Assembly (NCBI GenBank): GCA_944321895.1
Contig: CALUNA010000009.1
Span: forward strand, 1 to 64,000
Length of the DNA stretch: 64,000 bases
DNA from: an uncultured Bacteroidales bacterium
GTDB lineage: Bacteria > Bacteroidota > Bacteroidia > Bacteroidales > Paludibacteraceae
Reading direction: 5' to 3'
Shown: positions 10,409 through 20,583 of the stretch, in pieces
How positions within the stretch are numbered: position 1 is the stretch's first letter
Layout of the letters: each line of letters starts with the position of its first letter
Program-made: the position numbers and the translations under genes
Notes under the pieces: model-generated
Told to the model about the DNA's origin: nothing
Seen by the model: the letters and a program-made list of their open reading frames with translations, nothing else
Databases searched by the model: none

Positions 10409-10972
10409 ATGAAATATCTGATTGCAGGCCTGGGTAATATCGGCACGGAATACCGGGATACCCGCCACAACATAGGTTTCAGAATATTGGACGCTTTTGC
10501 CGAAGCGTCCAATATCTTTTTTGAAGAAAACCGCTACGGTGCCACAGCCGAATACCGGCTGAAAGGACGCACGTTGCTGCTGCTGAAGCCATCAACCTAC
10601 ATGAACCTGAGCGGACATGCCGTACGCTACTGGTTGCAACAAGCAAAAATACCTGTCGAGAACATGCTCGTCCTGGTAGATGACCTGGCATTGCCTTTCG
10701 GGACGCTGCGCCTCCGCGCCAAAGGCTCGGATGCCGGACACAACGGACTGAAAAACATACAGGAAACGATTGGTACACAAAACTATGCACGCTTACGCTT
10801 TGGCATAGGAAACAATTTCCCGCACGGAACACAAATTGATTATGTGCTGGGCAAATGGACTCCAGCAGAAGAAGAAGCCCTGCCAGAAAGGCTGGAAACA
10901 TGCTGCGAAATCATAAAAAGTTTCTGTCTGGCCGGAGTACAGCTGACCATGACCCAGTTCAACGGAAAATAA
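10409..10972 (+). CDS. pth: peptidyl-tRNA hydrolase
   Basis: A 187-residue protein of usual family length. Pth releases peptides from prematurely dropped peptidyl-tRNA in the cytosol. Key features: N-terminal [13 protein letters not shown], catalytic His20 in DTRHNIGF, the PSTYMNLSG segment that holds a substrate-contacting Asn, and the [11 protein letters not shown] segment with the Asp that supports the catalytic His, followed by [12 protein letters not shown]. All expected catalytic positions are present. It is the second gene of the rplY cluster. Confidence 0.95.
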   Translation: MKYLIAGLGNIGTEYRDTRHNIGFRILDAFAEASNIFFEENRYGATAEYRLKGRTLLLLKPSTYMNLSGHAVRYWLQQAKIPVENMLVLVDDLALPFGTLRLRAKGSDAGHNGLKNIQETIGTQNYARLRFGIGNNFPHGTQIDYVLGKWTPAEEEALPERLETCCEIIKSFCLAGVQLTMTQFNGK

Positions 10973-10987
10973 AATCTGACACAAAGA

Positions 10988-11365
10988 ATGGCGGAAGAAG
11001 TTCGAATAGACAAATGGTTATGGGCTGTACGCCTGTACAAAACACGCAGCATGGCGGCCGAAGAATGCAAAAAAGGACATGTGCAAATACAGGGAACAAC
11101 GGTAAAACCATCACGCATGATCAAAATCGGTGATGAAATACAAGTACGCCGCAATCCCATCTGGGCAACATACCGCGTACTTGCCCTCACGGAAAACCGG
11201 ATGGGAGCCAAACTGGTTCCTGAATACATGTGCGACATTACACCACCCGACCAACTCGAAATGCTGGAGCTGAGCAAAATGGCAGCACAGCTGGGAAGAG
11301 CCCGCGGAACAGGACGACCGACCAAAAAAGAAAGAAGAGAACTGGAAGCCTTTTTCGGAGACTGA
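10988..11365 (+). CDS. hslR: S4-domain RNA-binding protein, Hsp15/HslR type
   Basis: A 125-residue protein with an N-terminal S4 RNA-binding domain (RIDKWLWAVRLYKTRSMAAEECKKGHVQI, then PSRMIKIGDEIQV) and a basic tail. Hsp15 rescues stalled 50S subunits carrying nascent chains by binding the free subunit. Co-location with pth and bL25 fits a shared role in translation quality control; that link is inference from context. The start at 10988 lies 16 bp after pth. The C-terminal GRPTKKERRELEAFF is typical of the family. Confidence 0.85.
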   Translation: MAEEVRIDKWLWAVRLYKTRSMAAEECKKGHVQIQGTTVKPSRMIKIGDEIQVRRNPIWATYRVLALTENRMGAKLVPEYMCDITPPDQLEMLELSKMAAQLGRARGTGRPTKKERRELEAFFGD

Positions 11366-11383
11366 ACACAACACGCAAAAAAC

Positions 11384-11929
11384 ATGCTGATAGCACAAAA
11401 ACTCATCAAGGAAAACATTGCCGAATATATCCTGTACATGTTCAGCCTGGAAGACATTCTCCGGGCCTACGATCTGGATATGGACAAAATAGAGAAAAAC
11501 CTGATTGCCGCATACAAGGTCACCGAACAGGAACGACAGAATATCAGAGAATGGTACGAAAGCCTGACTGACATGATGCGTACTGAGAATGTACGGCAAA
11601 GCGGACATATACAACTCGTAAAAAACATCCTCTCGGATGTGGAAGACATGCACAAATACTTGCTGGAAACTGGCAAAGATGTCGCATACAACGCAAAATT
11701 CTATCACATACTGCCAGCCATTACCGTGCTGAAAAGTAAAACGACCGACCCCACCATACCAGACATAGAAATGTGCTTCATTTTCCTGTACGGCATCATG
11801 AACCTGCGCAGAACCCACAAGGAAATATCACCGGCAACACAACAAACCGCTGATGAAACAAGCAAATTCATGGTTCTGCTCTCAAAAAATTACATAAAAT
11901 GGAAAAATAACGGGTTCCATAACGAATAG
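11384..11929 (+). CDS. DUF4924 family protein
   Basis: A 181-residue, mostly helical soluble protein without signal peptide or membrane segment. It matches my recollection of the Bacteroidota-specific DUF4924 family (IAQKLIKENIAEYILYMFSLEDILRA is cut here into the motif IAEYILYMFSLEDI, then a long helix and LPAITVLKSK). No biochemical function is known. It follows the Hsp15-like gene by 18 bp and is likely the last gene of the rplY-pth transcript. It is not obviously a paralogue of anything else here. Confidence 0.7.
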   Translation: MLIAQKLIKENIAEYILYMFSLEDILRAYDLDMDKIEKNLIAAYKVTEQERQNIREWYESLTDMMRTENVRQSGHIQLVKNILSDVEDMHKYLLETGKDVAYNAKFYHILPAITVLKSKTTDPTIPDIEMCFIFLYGIMNLRRTHKEISPATQQTADETSKFMVLLSKNYIKWKNNGFHNE

Positions 11930-11944
11930 TCCAATTATTTGTAT

Positions 11945-11952
11945 TATTTTTG
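11945..11952 (+). promoter_or_regulatory. -7 promoter box (TATTTTTG) of rfbA
   Basis: TATTTTTG lies 59 bp before the rfbA start. No good -33 box is visible at the expected spacing, so confidence is limited. Confidence 0.4.
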
Positions 11953-12011
11953 GGCAGGACTTTCCCAACGACAAAATGCAGCAGGAAACAAACTTGTAAA
12001 TTTAAATATCT

Positions 12012-12875
12012 ATGAAAGGAATTATTCTCGCAGGCGGAAGCGCAACACGCTTGTACCCACTCTCAAAAGCAATTTCCAAGCAAATCATGCCGGTTTATGA
12101 CAAACCGATGATCTATTATCCCCTGTCAACGCTCATGCTGGCAGGAATCAGAGAAGTGCTTATCATCTCCACACCGCGAGACCTGCCCATGTTTCAGGAA
12201 CTGCTCGGAAGCGGCGAACAACTGGGCATGAAATTCCAATACAAAATACAGGAAACACCGAACGGACTTGCACAAGCATTTGTACTGGGAGCCGATTTCC
12301 TGAACGGCGGACCCGGATGCCTGATTTTAGGCGACAACATGTTTTACGGACAAAGCTTCTCAGCCATGCTGAAACGTGCCGCCTCCATAGAAAAAGGCGC
12401 ATGCGTATTCGGCTACGCAGTAAAAGACCCCCGTGCCTACGGCGTAGTGGAATTTGACACCGAAGGCAAAGTCCTATCCATTGAAGAAAAACCGGCACAC
12501 CCGAAAAGCAACTATGCCGTGCCCGGACTGTATTTCTATGATGCAACAGTAACTCAGAAAGCAGCTTCGTTGAAACCATCTGCACGCGGCGAATACGAAA
12601 TTACCGACCTGAACAAACTCTATCTGGAAGAAGGCACACTGAAAGTGGAACTGTTCGGACGGGGATTCGCATGGCTGGACACCGGCAACTGCGACAGCCT
12701 CCTCGAAGCATCCAACTTCGTGGCAACCATACAAAACAGACAAGGATTCTACATCAGCTGCATAGAAGAAATAGCATGGCGGAACAAATGGATCAGCAAC
12801 GAGCAACTCTCTGCATTAGGCGAAAAACTGGGAAAAACCGCTTACGGCCAATACCTGATTGATCTGGTCAAATAA
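12012..12875 (+). CDS. rfbA: glucose-1-phosphate thymidylyltransferase
   Basis: A 287-residue nucleotidyltransferase that makes dTDP-glucose from dTTP and glucose-1-phosphate, the first step of dTDP-L-rhamnose synthesis for surface polysaccharide. The N-terminal signature GGSATRLYPLSKAISKQ (nucleotide-binding loop) is followed by PVYDKPMIYYPLSTLMLAGI. LILGDNMFYG holds the catalytic metal-binding Asp, and the later segments YAVPGLYFYD and GRGFAWLDTG are typical of RmlA. The other rml genes are not adjacent; the next gene is a regulator, so the rest of the pathway must lie outside the window. Confidence 0.95.
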   Translation: MKGIILAGGSATRLYPLSKAISKQIMPVYDKPMIYYPLSTLMLAGIREVLIISTPRDLPMFQELLGSGEQLGMKFQYKIQETPNGLAQAFVLGADFLNGGPGCLILGDNMFYGQSFSAMLKRAASIEKGACVFGYAVKDPRAYGVVEFDTEGKVLSIEEKPAHPKSNYAVPGLYFYDATVTQKAASLKPSARGEYEITDLNKLYLEEGTLKVELFGRGFAWLDTGNCDSLLEASNFVATIQNRQGFYISCIEEIAWRNKWISNEQLSALGEKLGKTAYGQYLIDLVK

Positions 12876-13006
12876 ACAAACAACGGAAGCTGAACCGGAA
12901 TCAGCCCGCACAACTTCCCGGAAACAACATCCGGCAACACATATTAATTCAGTAGCCGACAAAAACTTATTCCCATGAAAATAGGTTCGGATAATTGTAA
13001 CTGCTT

Positions 13007-16000
13007 ATGAAAAAACTTTTTTTATTCCTTGTCGGACTATTTGGACTTGCCAACATCCTAAAGTCAAACACGACATATTCGTTCCAACACTATTCCGTTG
13101 ATGATGGCCTGTCACAAAACACCGTAATGGCCATAACACAGGACCACAAAGGATTCATGTGGTTCGGCACATGGGACGGACTGAACAAATTTGATGGCTA
13201 CCAGTTCACCGTCTATAAATCCTATCCTGGAGACAACAGCCAAATTACAACCAACCGAATCGATTTCATCAAGGAAGATCAGGCCGGCTATATCTGGTTC
13301 CAGACCTACGACGACAGATTCCACCGTTTCGACCCGCGCCTGGAAAAATTCATCAGTCTGCCCGGAAAAGCAATCCACACCATCTCACAAGGAAAATATT
13401 CGGAATATTTCCTGGAAACCAATCCGGGAGAAATCTGGATGGTCAGCGCAACAAACGGAATCATAAGAGCCATCCCTGACCAGGCAGGCAACCTGAATAT
13501 CATGGAATACAACACACGCTCGGAACACCCCTTGCAAAGCGACCATGTCAACTTTATCGAAAAAGACAAGGAAAACAACGTGTGGGCCGGCACGGAAACC
13601 GGCATTCATTGCATCAAAGCCAACGGAGAAATAAGGTTTTACCAGCCAAATACTATCAAAACGGAAAACAACTTCTGTGCTGCCTGCATCTCCAACGACG
13701 AAATCTGGTTCGGAACAGCCAACGGCATGCTATGGCGCTATTCTGATGCCGACCTGCACTTTGAACGCATATCACTGCACAACGAAAGCTACATCACCGA
13801 CCTGGAAATCATAGACAAGCGTTACCTGATTGCCACAACAAGCAATGCCGGATTTTACATGTATGACATTCAAAAATCCGAACTGACAAACTATTCGACT
13901 GCCAATGAATCCTGCATCAAATCAAACAAATTCTCCCTCATCTCCTCCGATTCTTACGGCATAGCATGGCTCGTATCCGACCAACTCGGCATATTCCGTT
14001 TCAATCCCAAAACTGCATCGCTGAAACACTTCCAACCCAAAGTGGATGCCGTACACAGCTCATCACTCATGCCCAATCACATCTTCTTCGAGGACATTAA
14101 CCACCGGCTGTGGGTCAATCCGCAAGGAGGCGGCTTTTCATACTATAACCGCGATGAAGACAAACTGGAATATTTCTACAACGAACCGGAATCACCCGAT
14201 TGCCGATTCTCAAACGTCATCCACACGGCATATTCCGACAACAAAGGACACCTGTGGCTCAGCACCTACAACAAGGGACTGGAAAAAATTGTCTCCATCC
14301 GCTCACAATTCCAGCTGATAAAACCCGAAAACAAATGGAACACACTGACATCGAACGAAGTCAGAACTCTGAAGGAAACCTCAGACGGCTTCCTGATTGT
14401 CGCCACAAAAGACGGATACACCCGTTTTTACGACAACACACTGCACAACATCGGATTCTTGTGCAAGGATGGAAGCGTCTCCAGAAACGGCGAATATCTG
14501 ACAGACCTCGTGTATTGCATCCATGAAGATACGGAAAATCGCCTGTGGTTGGGAACAAAAGGCAACGGACTGATTGTGCTGACACCCGACTACCAACCCG
14601 GTGAGAAACCGCGGTTCAACCTGCAACAATACAACCATTCAAGCAAAGATGAATACAGCTTGTCGAACGACAACATATACTGCATCATACAAAAAAGCAA
14701 CAATGAAATACTGATAGGCACATTCGGGGGAGGCCTGAACATAGCACAAGAAACAAATGGAGAAATACGGTTTATACATGCCGGAAACGAACTTAAGAGC
14801 TATCCGATTGACAAATGTTCCAAAATAAGAGACTTGTTGATTGACAAGGACAGCACCCTGTGGATTGCCACCACAAACGGTCTGTTGCAAATAAACCCAA
14901 CGGCAAACCATGCACAAAATCCGGAAATATTTTATTCCCAGAAAATAGGAAGCAGAGCCAACTCACTCGGAAACAATGATGTACATTGCCTGCATATCGA
15001 CAAATCGGACACCTTGTGGATAGGAACATTCGGAGGAGGACTGAACAAACTCATATGCAAAGCCACTGCTGAAAAACCAGCAGAATTCCAAAGCTACACA
15101 ATGACGGATGGATTAGGAAGCGACATAGTCCTGTGCATTCTGGAAGACAGGCAGGGTAACCTGTGGCTAAGTTCGGAAAACACCATTTCGCGCTACGACA
15201 TATCAAACGGCGTATTCCAGAACTTCAACGTACTGAGCGAAACAGGAGATGCCTATTTTTCCGAATCGACCGGCATCTACCACAGCGCAGGAAAACTGCT
15301 TTTCGGCAGCAACAAAGGCATTTACGCCTTCGACCCGGAACGAATGCTCCGAAGCAACGATGTTCCGGCCATAGAATTCACCGGTTTCCAGCTGTTTAAC
15401 CAAAACGTGGAAATCGGAGCCAAAAACTCCCCGCTGACGCAATGTATCGGCGAAACACAGACACTGACACTAAGCCACGAACAGTCAGTGTTCAGCCTGG
15501 AATATGCAGCCATCGACTATGAAAGCCCGGAAAAAATACAATACGCCTTCATGCTGGAAAACTTTGAAAACAACTGGAACTACGTGCACAACCAACGCAA
15601 GGCCACATACACTAACCTGCCCAAAGGCACCTATCATTTCAAAGTAAAATCCACCAACAAAGAAGGTATCTGGATGCAAAATGAAAAAACAATGACCATC
15701 ATAGTCAAACCATCATTCTGGGAAACACCAATCGCCTACATCATTTATGCTATCCTGATTGTGACCATACTCTTCTTTGTCTATTACCTGGCTACAACCT
15801 ACAACAAACTACGCAGCGAAATAGAAATAGAACAAAAGGTAACCGACATCAAATTACGCTTCTTCACCAACATATCGCACGAGCTCCGGACCCCCCTGAG
15901 CCTGATAATGGGACCGGTAGAAAACATTCTGCACCATGAAAAAATAACCCCGAACGTACGCGAACAGTTGCAGATAATCCAGAGCAACACCTCGCGCATG

Positions 16001-17416
16001 CTACGCATGATCAACCAGATATTGGACTTCAGGAAAATACAAAACAAAAAAATGCGCCTGAAAATCCAACCCACGCATATTGAAAATCTGGTGCGCGAAA
16101 CAGCCGCCAATTTCACCAAGGAAGCAATGGACAGAAACATACATTTTGAAATAACCAACAAAATAGGCGACTGCATATTGTGGATTGACCGTGACAAAAC
16201 CGACATTATCCTGTACAACCTGCTTTCCAATGCTTTCAAGTTCACACCACAAGGCAAATCCATAACCGTGGAAATTAACAAAACAAACGGTTTCGTGCTC
16301 CTGAAGGTAATCGATGAAGGCATAGGCATACCACGTGAAAAACGCAACAACCTGTTCGAACGATTCTCATCATCACACGACCAGCAAAGCCTGAACAATA
16401 CACGCGGATCAGGCATCGGACTCAACCTGGTCAAGGAACTGATCGACCTGCACAAAGGATACATTGAAGTGGAAAGCGAAATCAACAAGGGAACAACATT
16501 CACCGTCATGTTCAGACAGGGCAAGGAACATTATGACAACAACGTCGACTTCATTGTGGAAGACATGGAAAAGAAGGAAAACACTTTGCAGAATCTGGAC
16601 ATGCCACACACAACCAGCCATATACCCGCTGTCGGACACGATGCCATATCCATCCTGATTGTGGAAGACAATGAAGAAATGCGCTTATTCCTGGCCAACA
16701 TATTCAAAAACAAATACAAAATAGAAACAGCCGACGATGGCGCCCAGGGACTTGAAAAAGCACGCAAGATAGTTCCAGACATCATCATATCCGACCTGAT
16801 GATGCCAAACATGGACGGACTGCAAATGACCAACGAACTGAAGTCGGACGAAGCCACCAACCATATACCAATAATACTCCTGACAGCAAAAACCGCAGTA
16901 GAAAGCCGGCTGGAAGCCTTGAAATACGGAGCAGATGACTACATAACAAAACCATTCTCGCCGCTGTACCTGGAAGCACGCGTGGAAAACATCCTGACCC
17001 AACGAAAACGACTACAAGAACGCTACCGGAAAGAACTGCTGGAACTGACCCCGCAAAAGAAAGAACAGGTATCGCCGGAAGAAACCTTCCTGGCAAAACT
17101 GCTCGACTTCATGGAACGGAACATGGACAACAATGAACTTATGATTGATGACATGGTGTCGGAAATGGCGCTCGGCCGCACGGTTTTCTTCAACAAACTG
17201 AAAAGCCTGACAGGACTCTCGCCCGTAGAATTCGTACGCGAAGTACGCGTGAAACGTGCCGCACAACTGCTGGAAACAGGACAATACAACATTACGGAAA
17301 TAACCTACATGGTGGGCATGAACGATTCGCGCTATTTCAGCAAATGTTTCAAGGCCATGTATGGCATGACACCTACCGAGTACAAAAAGAGTTTGTCGAA
17401 TTACGAAAAAAAATAG
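13007..17416 (+). CDS. hybrid two-component system regulator (HTCS)
   Basis: A 1469-residue one-protein signalling system. In order: a signal peptide (1-21); a periplasmic sensor of tandem beta-propeller repeats (about 25-780, motifs such as LWLGTKGNGL and LWIGTFGGGL) and a Y_Y_Y domain (about 800-900); one membrane segment (about 906-928); a HisKA domain with His958 in ISHELRTP; an HATPase domain (NLLSNAFKFTPQGK, GSGIGLNLVKEL); a receiver with Asp1263 in IISDLMMPNMDG; and an AraC-type HTH at the C terminus. All phosphorelay residues are present. HTCS proteins typically sense glycan fragments and switch on an adjacent polysaccharide-utilisation locus. None is adjacent here (rfbA before, thrA after), so its target is unknown. 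Confidence 0.93.
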   Translation: MKKLFLFLVGLFGLANILKSNTTYSFQHYSVDDGLSQNTVMAITQDHKGFMWFGTWDGLNKFDGYQFTVYKSYPGDNSQITTNRIDFIKEDQAGYIWFQTYDDRFHRFDPRLEKFISLPGKAIHTISQGKYSEYFLETNPGEIWMVSATNGIIRAIPDQAGNLNIMEYNTRSEHPLQSDHVNFIEKDKENNVWAGTETGIHCIKANGEIRFYQPNTIKTENNFCAACISNDEIWFGTANGMLWRYSDADLHFERISLHNESYITDLEIIDKRYLIATTSNAGFYMYDIQKSELTNYSTANESCIKSNKFSLISSDSYGIAWLVSDQLGIFRFNPKTASLKHFQPKVDAVHSSSLMPNHIFFEDINHRLWVNPQGGGFSYYNRDEDKLEYFYNEPESPDCRFSNVIHTAYSDNKGHLWLSTYNKGLEKIVSIRSQFQLIKPENKWNTLTSNEVRTLKETSDGFLIVATKDGYTRFYDNTLHNIGFLCKDGSVSRNGEYLTDLVYCIHEDTENRLWLGTKGNGLIVLTPDYQPGEKPRFNLQQYNHSSKDEYSLSNDNIYCIIQKSNNEILIGTFGGGLNIAQETNGEIRFIHAGNELKSYPIDKCSKIRDLLIDKDSTLWIATTNGLLQINPTANHAQNPEIFYSQKIGSRANSLGNNDVHCLHIDKSDTLWIGTFGGGLNKLICKATAEKPAEFQSYTMTDGLGSDIVLCILEDRQGNLWLSSENTISRYDISNGVFQNFNVLSETGDAYFSESTGIYHSAGKLLFGSNKGIYAFDPERMLRSNDVPAIEFTGFQLFNQNVEIGAKNSPLTQCIGETQTLTLSHEQSVFSLEYAAIDYESPEKIQYAFMLENFENNWNYVHNQRKATYTNLPKGTYHFKVKSTNKEGIWMQNEKTMTIIVKPSFWETPIAYIIYAILIVTILFFVYYLATTYNKLRSEIEIEQKVTDIKLRFFTNISHELRTPLSLIMGPVENILHHEKITPNVREQLQIIQSNTSRMLRMINQILDFRKIQNKKMRLKIQPTHIENLVRETAANFTKEAMDRNIHFEITNKIGDCILWIDRDKTDIILYNLLSNAFKFTPQGKSITVEINKTNGFVLLKVIDEGIGIPREKRNNLFERFSSSHDQQSLNNTRGSGIGLNLVKELIDLHKGYIEVESEINKGTTFTVMFRQGKEHYDNNVDFIVEDMEKKENTLQNLDMPHTTSHIPAVGHDAISILIVEDNEEMRLFLANIFKNKYKIETADDGAQGLEKARKIVPDIIISDLMMPNMDGLQMTNELKSDEATNHIPIILLTAKTAVESRLEALKYGADDYITKPFSPLYLEARVENILTQRKRLQERYRKELLELTPQKKEQVSPEETFLAKLLDFMERNMDNNELMIDDMVSEMALGRTVFFNKLKSLTGLSPVEFVREVRVKRAAQLLETGQYNITEITYMVGMNDSRYFSKCFKAMYGMTPTEYKKSLSNYEKK

Positions 17417-17424
17417 TATTTTTG
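17392..17424 (+). promoter_or_regulatory. promoter of thrA
   Basis: TTTG at 17392-17395, 21 nt, then TATTTTTG at 17417-17424. The box overlaps the end of the HTCS gene. The 60-nt leader contains a short TTGGC/GCCAA hairpin with no obvious attenuator peptide. Confidence 0.55.
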
Positions 17425-17489
17425 CAAAACGATTGGCTGTGAGGCCAAACAGGTTTCAATATGTCTGCTCTTGAAATTATACATGCTAT

Positions 17490-19925
17490 ATGAAGGTTCT
17501 CAAATTCGGAGGCACATCCGTAGGTAGCGTTGACAGTGTACTGCAAGTCAAGAAAATAGTAGAAACGGAACGGGAACAGGTTATCGTAGTCGTTTCCGCA
17601 CTGTCCGGAGTTACCGACCAACTCTACGATATAGCCCGCAAGGCATCTGCCGGCGATGAACAATACATCGTCCCGCTGGAACAAATGCGCGCACGACACC
17701 TGGACATGCTCAGAAAAGTTGTCATACCTGCTTTCATATCCGATACGCAAACAACCATTGAAGGATTATTCAACGACCTGGCCAACATTTTCAGGGGCTT
17801 GTTCCTCATAAAAGATATCTCGGCACGAATTACCGACACAATCGCCAGCTATGGCGAACGCCTGTCATCCATAATCGTGGCGAATACCATCGCAGGAGCC
17901 GTGCACTTTGATTCACGCGACTACATACGCACCTTTTCGCAATTTGACAAACACATCGTCGACCTGAATGCAACCAGCATACTGGTCAAGGAAAAATTCG
18001 CTGGCGCACCACACATCGTCGTGTGCGGCGGATTCATCTCAACCGACATAAACACAGGAAACATTACCAACCTGGGACGCGGCGGATCTGACTATACGGC
18101 TGCCCTGCTGGCATCCATACTGCATGCCGAAAAACTGGAAATATGGACGGATGTGGACGGATTCATGACAGCCGACCCGCGCATAATCAACAACGCATAC
18201 GTCATAGAGCGCCTGAGCTACATAGAAGCCATGGAACTATGCAACTTCGGGGCAAAGGTAATATACCCGCCGACAATCTTCCCGGCATACCACAGCAATA
18301 TACCGATTGTCATCAAAAACACATTTAACCCGGAAGCAAAAGGCACTTACATTTCCAGAGAAAAAGTCGGTGAAAAAGGCAAGGCCATCAAAGGAATTTC
18401 CAGCATCAACGACACGGCACTCATTACCATACAGGGACTGGGCATGGTTGGCGTAATCGGTGTCAACTACCGGATATTCAGGGCACTGGCAAAAAACGGC
18501 ATCAGCGTTTTCCTCGTTTCACAGGCATCATCGGAAAACACGACCTCCATTGGCGTCAAAAACGCCGAAGCCGACAAGGCCGTGAACGTGCTGCACCAGG
18601 AATTCTCCAACGAAATAGCACAAGGTGAAATCAACGACATTTTTGCAGAAAAAGACCTGGCTACGGTTGCCATTGTCGGTGAAAACATGAAACGGACACC
18701 CGGCATTGCCGGCAAACTGTTCGGCACGCTGGGACGAAACGGTATCAACGTCATTGCATGCGCACAAGGTGCATCCGAAACGAACATCTCGTTTGTAACC
18801 GACACCAAATCGCTCCGCAAGGCACTGAACGTCATACACGATTCCTTCTTTCTGTCCGAATACCAGGTACTGAACCTGTTCGTCATCGGCACAGGAACAG
18901 TCGGAAGCAGCCTGCTGGAACAAATCCGGCTGCAACAACCCAAACTGATGGCACACAACCGCCTCAAGCTGAACGTTGTCGGAATAGCCAAATCAAAAAA
19001 ACTCTTGCTTGACAGAAACGGCATCAACCTGGCCACCTACCACGAAGAAATAGAGAAAAACGGCATAGCCTCCACACCGGAAATATTGCGCAACGAAATA
19101 CTGAAAATGAACATTTTCAACTCCGTGTTCGTAGATTGCACCGCAAGCCAGGAAATAGCGGACCTGTATGAAGCCATGCTCGAAAACAACGTATCGGTCG
19201 TAGCCGCCAACAAAATAGCCGCATCTTCCGACTATGAAAAATACGAACGGCTGAAAACCCTGTCGCGCAGCCGGGGCGTCAAATACCTGTTTGAAACCAA
19301 TGTCGGCGCAGGGTTGCCCATTATCAACACCATAAACAACCTCATAAACAGCGGCGATGTTATTCTGAAAATGGAAGCTGTCCTGTCCGGAACGCTGAAC
19401 TTCATTTTCAATACACTCAGCGAAACTGTTCCGCTGAGCAAAGCCATTATGACGGCCAAAGAAGCCGGATTCGCTGAACCGGACCCGCGCATCGACCTGA
19501 GCGGCAAGGATGTCATACGGAAACTGGTCATCCTGGCACGCGAAGCCGGTTACCGCGTAAACCAGGAAGATGTAGAGAAAAAACTGTTTATTCCGGACAG
19601 GTTCTTTGCAGGAAGCCTGGAAAAATTCTGGAAGGAGATTCCGGAACTGGACGACGAATTCGAACAAAAACGCAAGGCATTGGCCGCGCAGAACAAACGC
19701 TGGCGCTTCGTAGCAACCATGGAACGTGGCAAATGCCGCGTCGGATTACAGGCCGTAGACAACACACATCCATTTTACGACCTGCAGGGGAGCAACAACA
19801 TCATTCTGATAACCACGGAACGATACAACGAATTCCCCATGATAATCAAAGGATACGGAGCAGGCGCAAGCGTGACGGCAGCTGGCGTTTTTGCCGACAT
19901 CATCAGCATTGCCAACATACGATAA
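17490..19925 (+). CDS. thrA: bifunctional aspartokinase / homoserine dehydrogenase
   Basis: An 811-residue fused enzyme. The aspartokinase domain (about 1-290) starts MKVLKFGGTSVGS and contains the GRGGSDYTAALLA and TDVDGFMTADPR segments. Two ACT regulatory repeats follow (about 300-455), and then the homoserine dehydrogenase domain (about 460-811) with NAD(P)-binding VIGTGTVGSSLL, the NVGAGLPIINTI motif and LSGTLNFIFNTL. It catalyses the first and third steps from aspartate to threonine and methionine. ACT domains suggest feedback inhibition by threonine. It is probably the first gene of a run that includes the next lipoprotein gene 5 bp downstream. Confidence 0.96.
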   Translation: MKVLKFGGTSVGSVDSVLQVKKIVETEREQVIVVVSALSGVTDQLYDIARKASAGDEQYIVPLEQMRARHLDMLRKVVIPAFISDTQTTIEGLFNDLANIFRGLFLIKDISARITDTIASYGERLSSIIVANTIAGAVHFDSRDYIRTFSQFDKHIVDLNATSILVKEKFAGAPHIVVCGGFISTDINTGNITNLGRGGSDYTAALLASILHAEKLEIWTDVDGFMTADPRIINNAYVIERLSYIEAMELCNFGAKVIYPPTIFPAYHSNIPIVIKNTFNPEAKGTYISREKVGEKGKAIKGISSINDTALITIQGLGMVGVIGVNYRIFRALAKNGISVFLVSQASSENTTSIGVKNAEADKAVNVLHQEFSNEIAQGEINDIFAEKDLATVAIVGENMKRTPGIAGKLFGTLGRNGINVIACAQGASETNISFVTDTKSLRKALNVIHDSFFLSEYQVLNLFVIGTGTVGSSLLEQIRLQQPKLMAHNRLKLNVVGIAKSKKLLLDRNGINLATYHEEIEKNGIASTPEILRNEILKMNIFNSVFVDCTASQEIADLYEAMLENNVSVVAANKIAASSDYEKYERLKTLSRSRGVKYLFETNVGAGLPIINTINNLINSGDVILKMEAVLSGTLNFIFNTLSETVPLSKAIMTAKEAGFAEPDPRIDLSGKDVIRKLVILAREAGYRVNQEDVEKKLFIPDRFFAGSLEKFWKEIPELDDEFEQKRKALAAQNKRWRFVATMERGKCRVGLQAVDNTHPFYDLQGSNNIILITTERYNEFPMIIKGYGAGASVTAAGVFADIISIANIR

Positions 19926-19930
19926 AGCAT

Positions 19931-20482
19931 ATGAACGGAAAAAGACAAACATACCGGAACGCCTCATGCCTGCCATACGCAACACTGGTCATATTGCTCG
20001 TTGCCATGATGTCCGCATGCGGCAAACGCAAACCGCAGTTGCCAAGCAACAAACATCAGGAAATTGACTCCGCGGCATTGGCCATGATCGAAATGAACCA
20101 ACAGTTGGTGCAACAGGCAAACAACGACCTGGCAACATACGTCATCGAATCAGGAATGCCATACGTGCAGGACGACATGGGATTCTGGTACATGATTACC
20201 CGGCATACAGAAGGGCTCGCGCTGCAAAAAGACCAGACCGTAACCATTGCACAACAAGTATACCTGCTGGACGGAACATTGTGCGAGGATGCAGTGCAGA
20301 CCCTGCAAATCGGGAAAAAACAAGTGCCGACCGCCGTGGAATCCGCCTTGCTGCTGCTCCATGAAGGCGAATGCGCCACTATTCTGGCACCCTGGTACCT
20401 GGCATACGGCCAATACGGAAACAATGCAAAAATAGGAGCATACACCAATGTACGCATCGAAATCGAGGTCAGAAATCTGTAG
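19931..20482 (+). CDS. FKBP-like peptidyl-prolyl isomerase lipoprotein
   Basis: About 183 residues when started at ATG 19931; the longer open frame beginning within thrA lacks support. A lipoprotein signal (VAMMSAC, lipidated Cys) is followed by a helical segment and then an FKBP-like core: GMPYVQDDMGFWYMITRH, then the Val-Tyr-Leu-Leu-Asp-Gly loop and LLLLHEGECATILAPWYLAYG. It resembles GldI-type lipoproteins linked to gliding or envelope protein folding in Bacteroidota. Isomerase activity is not certain, because FKBP active-site aromatic residues are only partly recognisable. It follows thrA by 5 bp. Confidence 0.7.
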   Translation: MNGKRQTYRNASCLPYATLVILLVAMMSACGKRKPQLPSNKHQEIDSAALAMIEMNQQLVQQANNDLATYVIESGMPYVQDDMGFWYMITRHTEGLALQKDQTVTIAQQVYLLDGTLCEDAVQTLQIGKKQVPTAVESALLLLHEGECATILAPWYLAYGQYGNNAKIGAYTNVRIEIEVRNL

Positions 20483-20583
20483 ATAACAGACGCGGAACTT
20501 TTAACGAACAACGTCTATAATTTAACTTGTTACATATAGAGATTTATCAGATATTTGCAAGAATTTCAAGCACAACCCATTTT

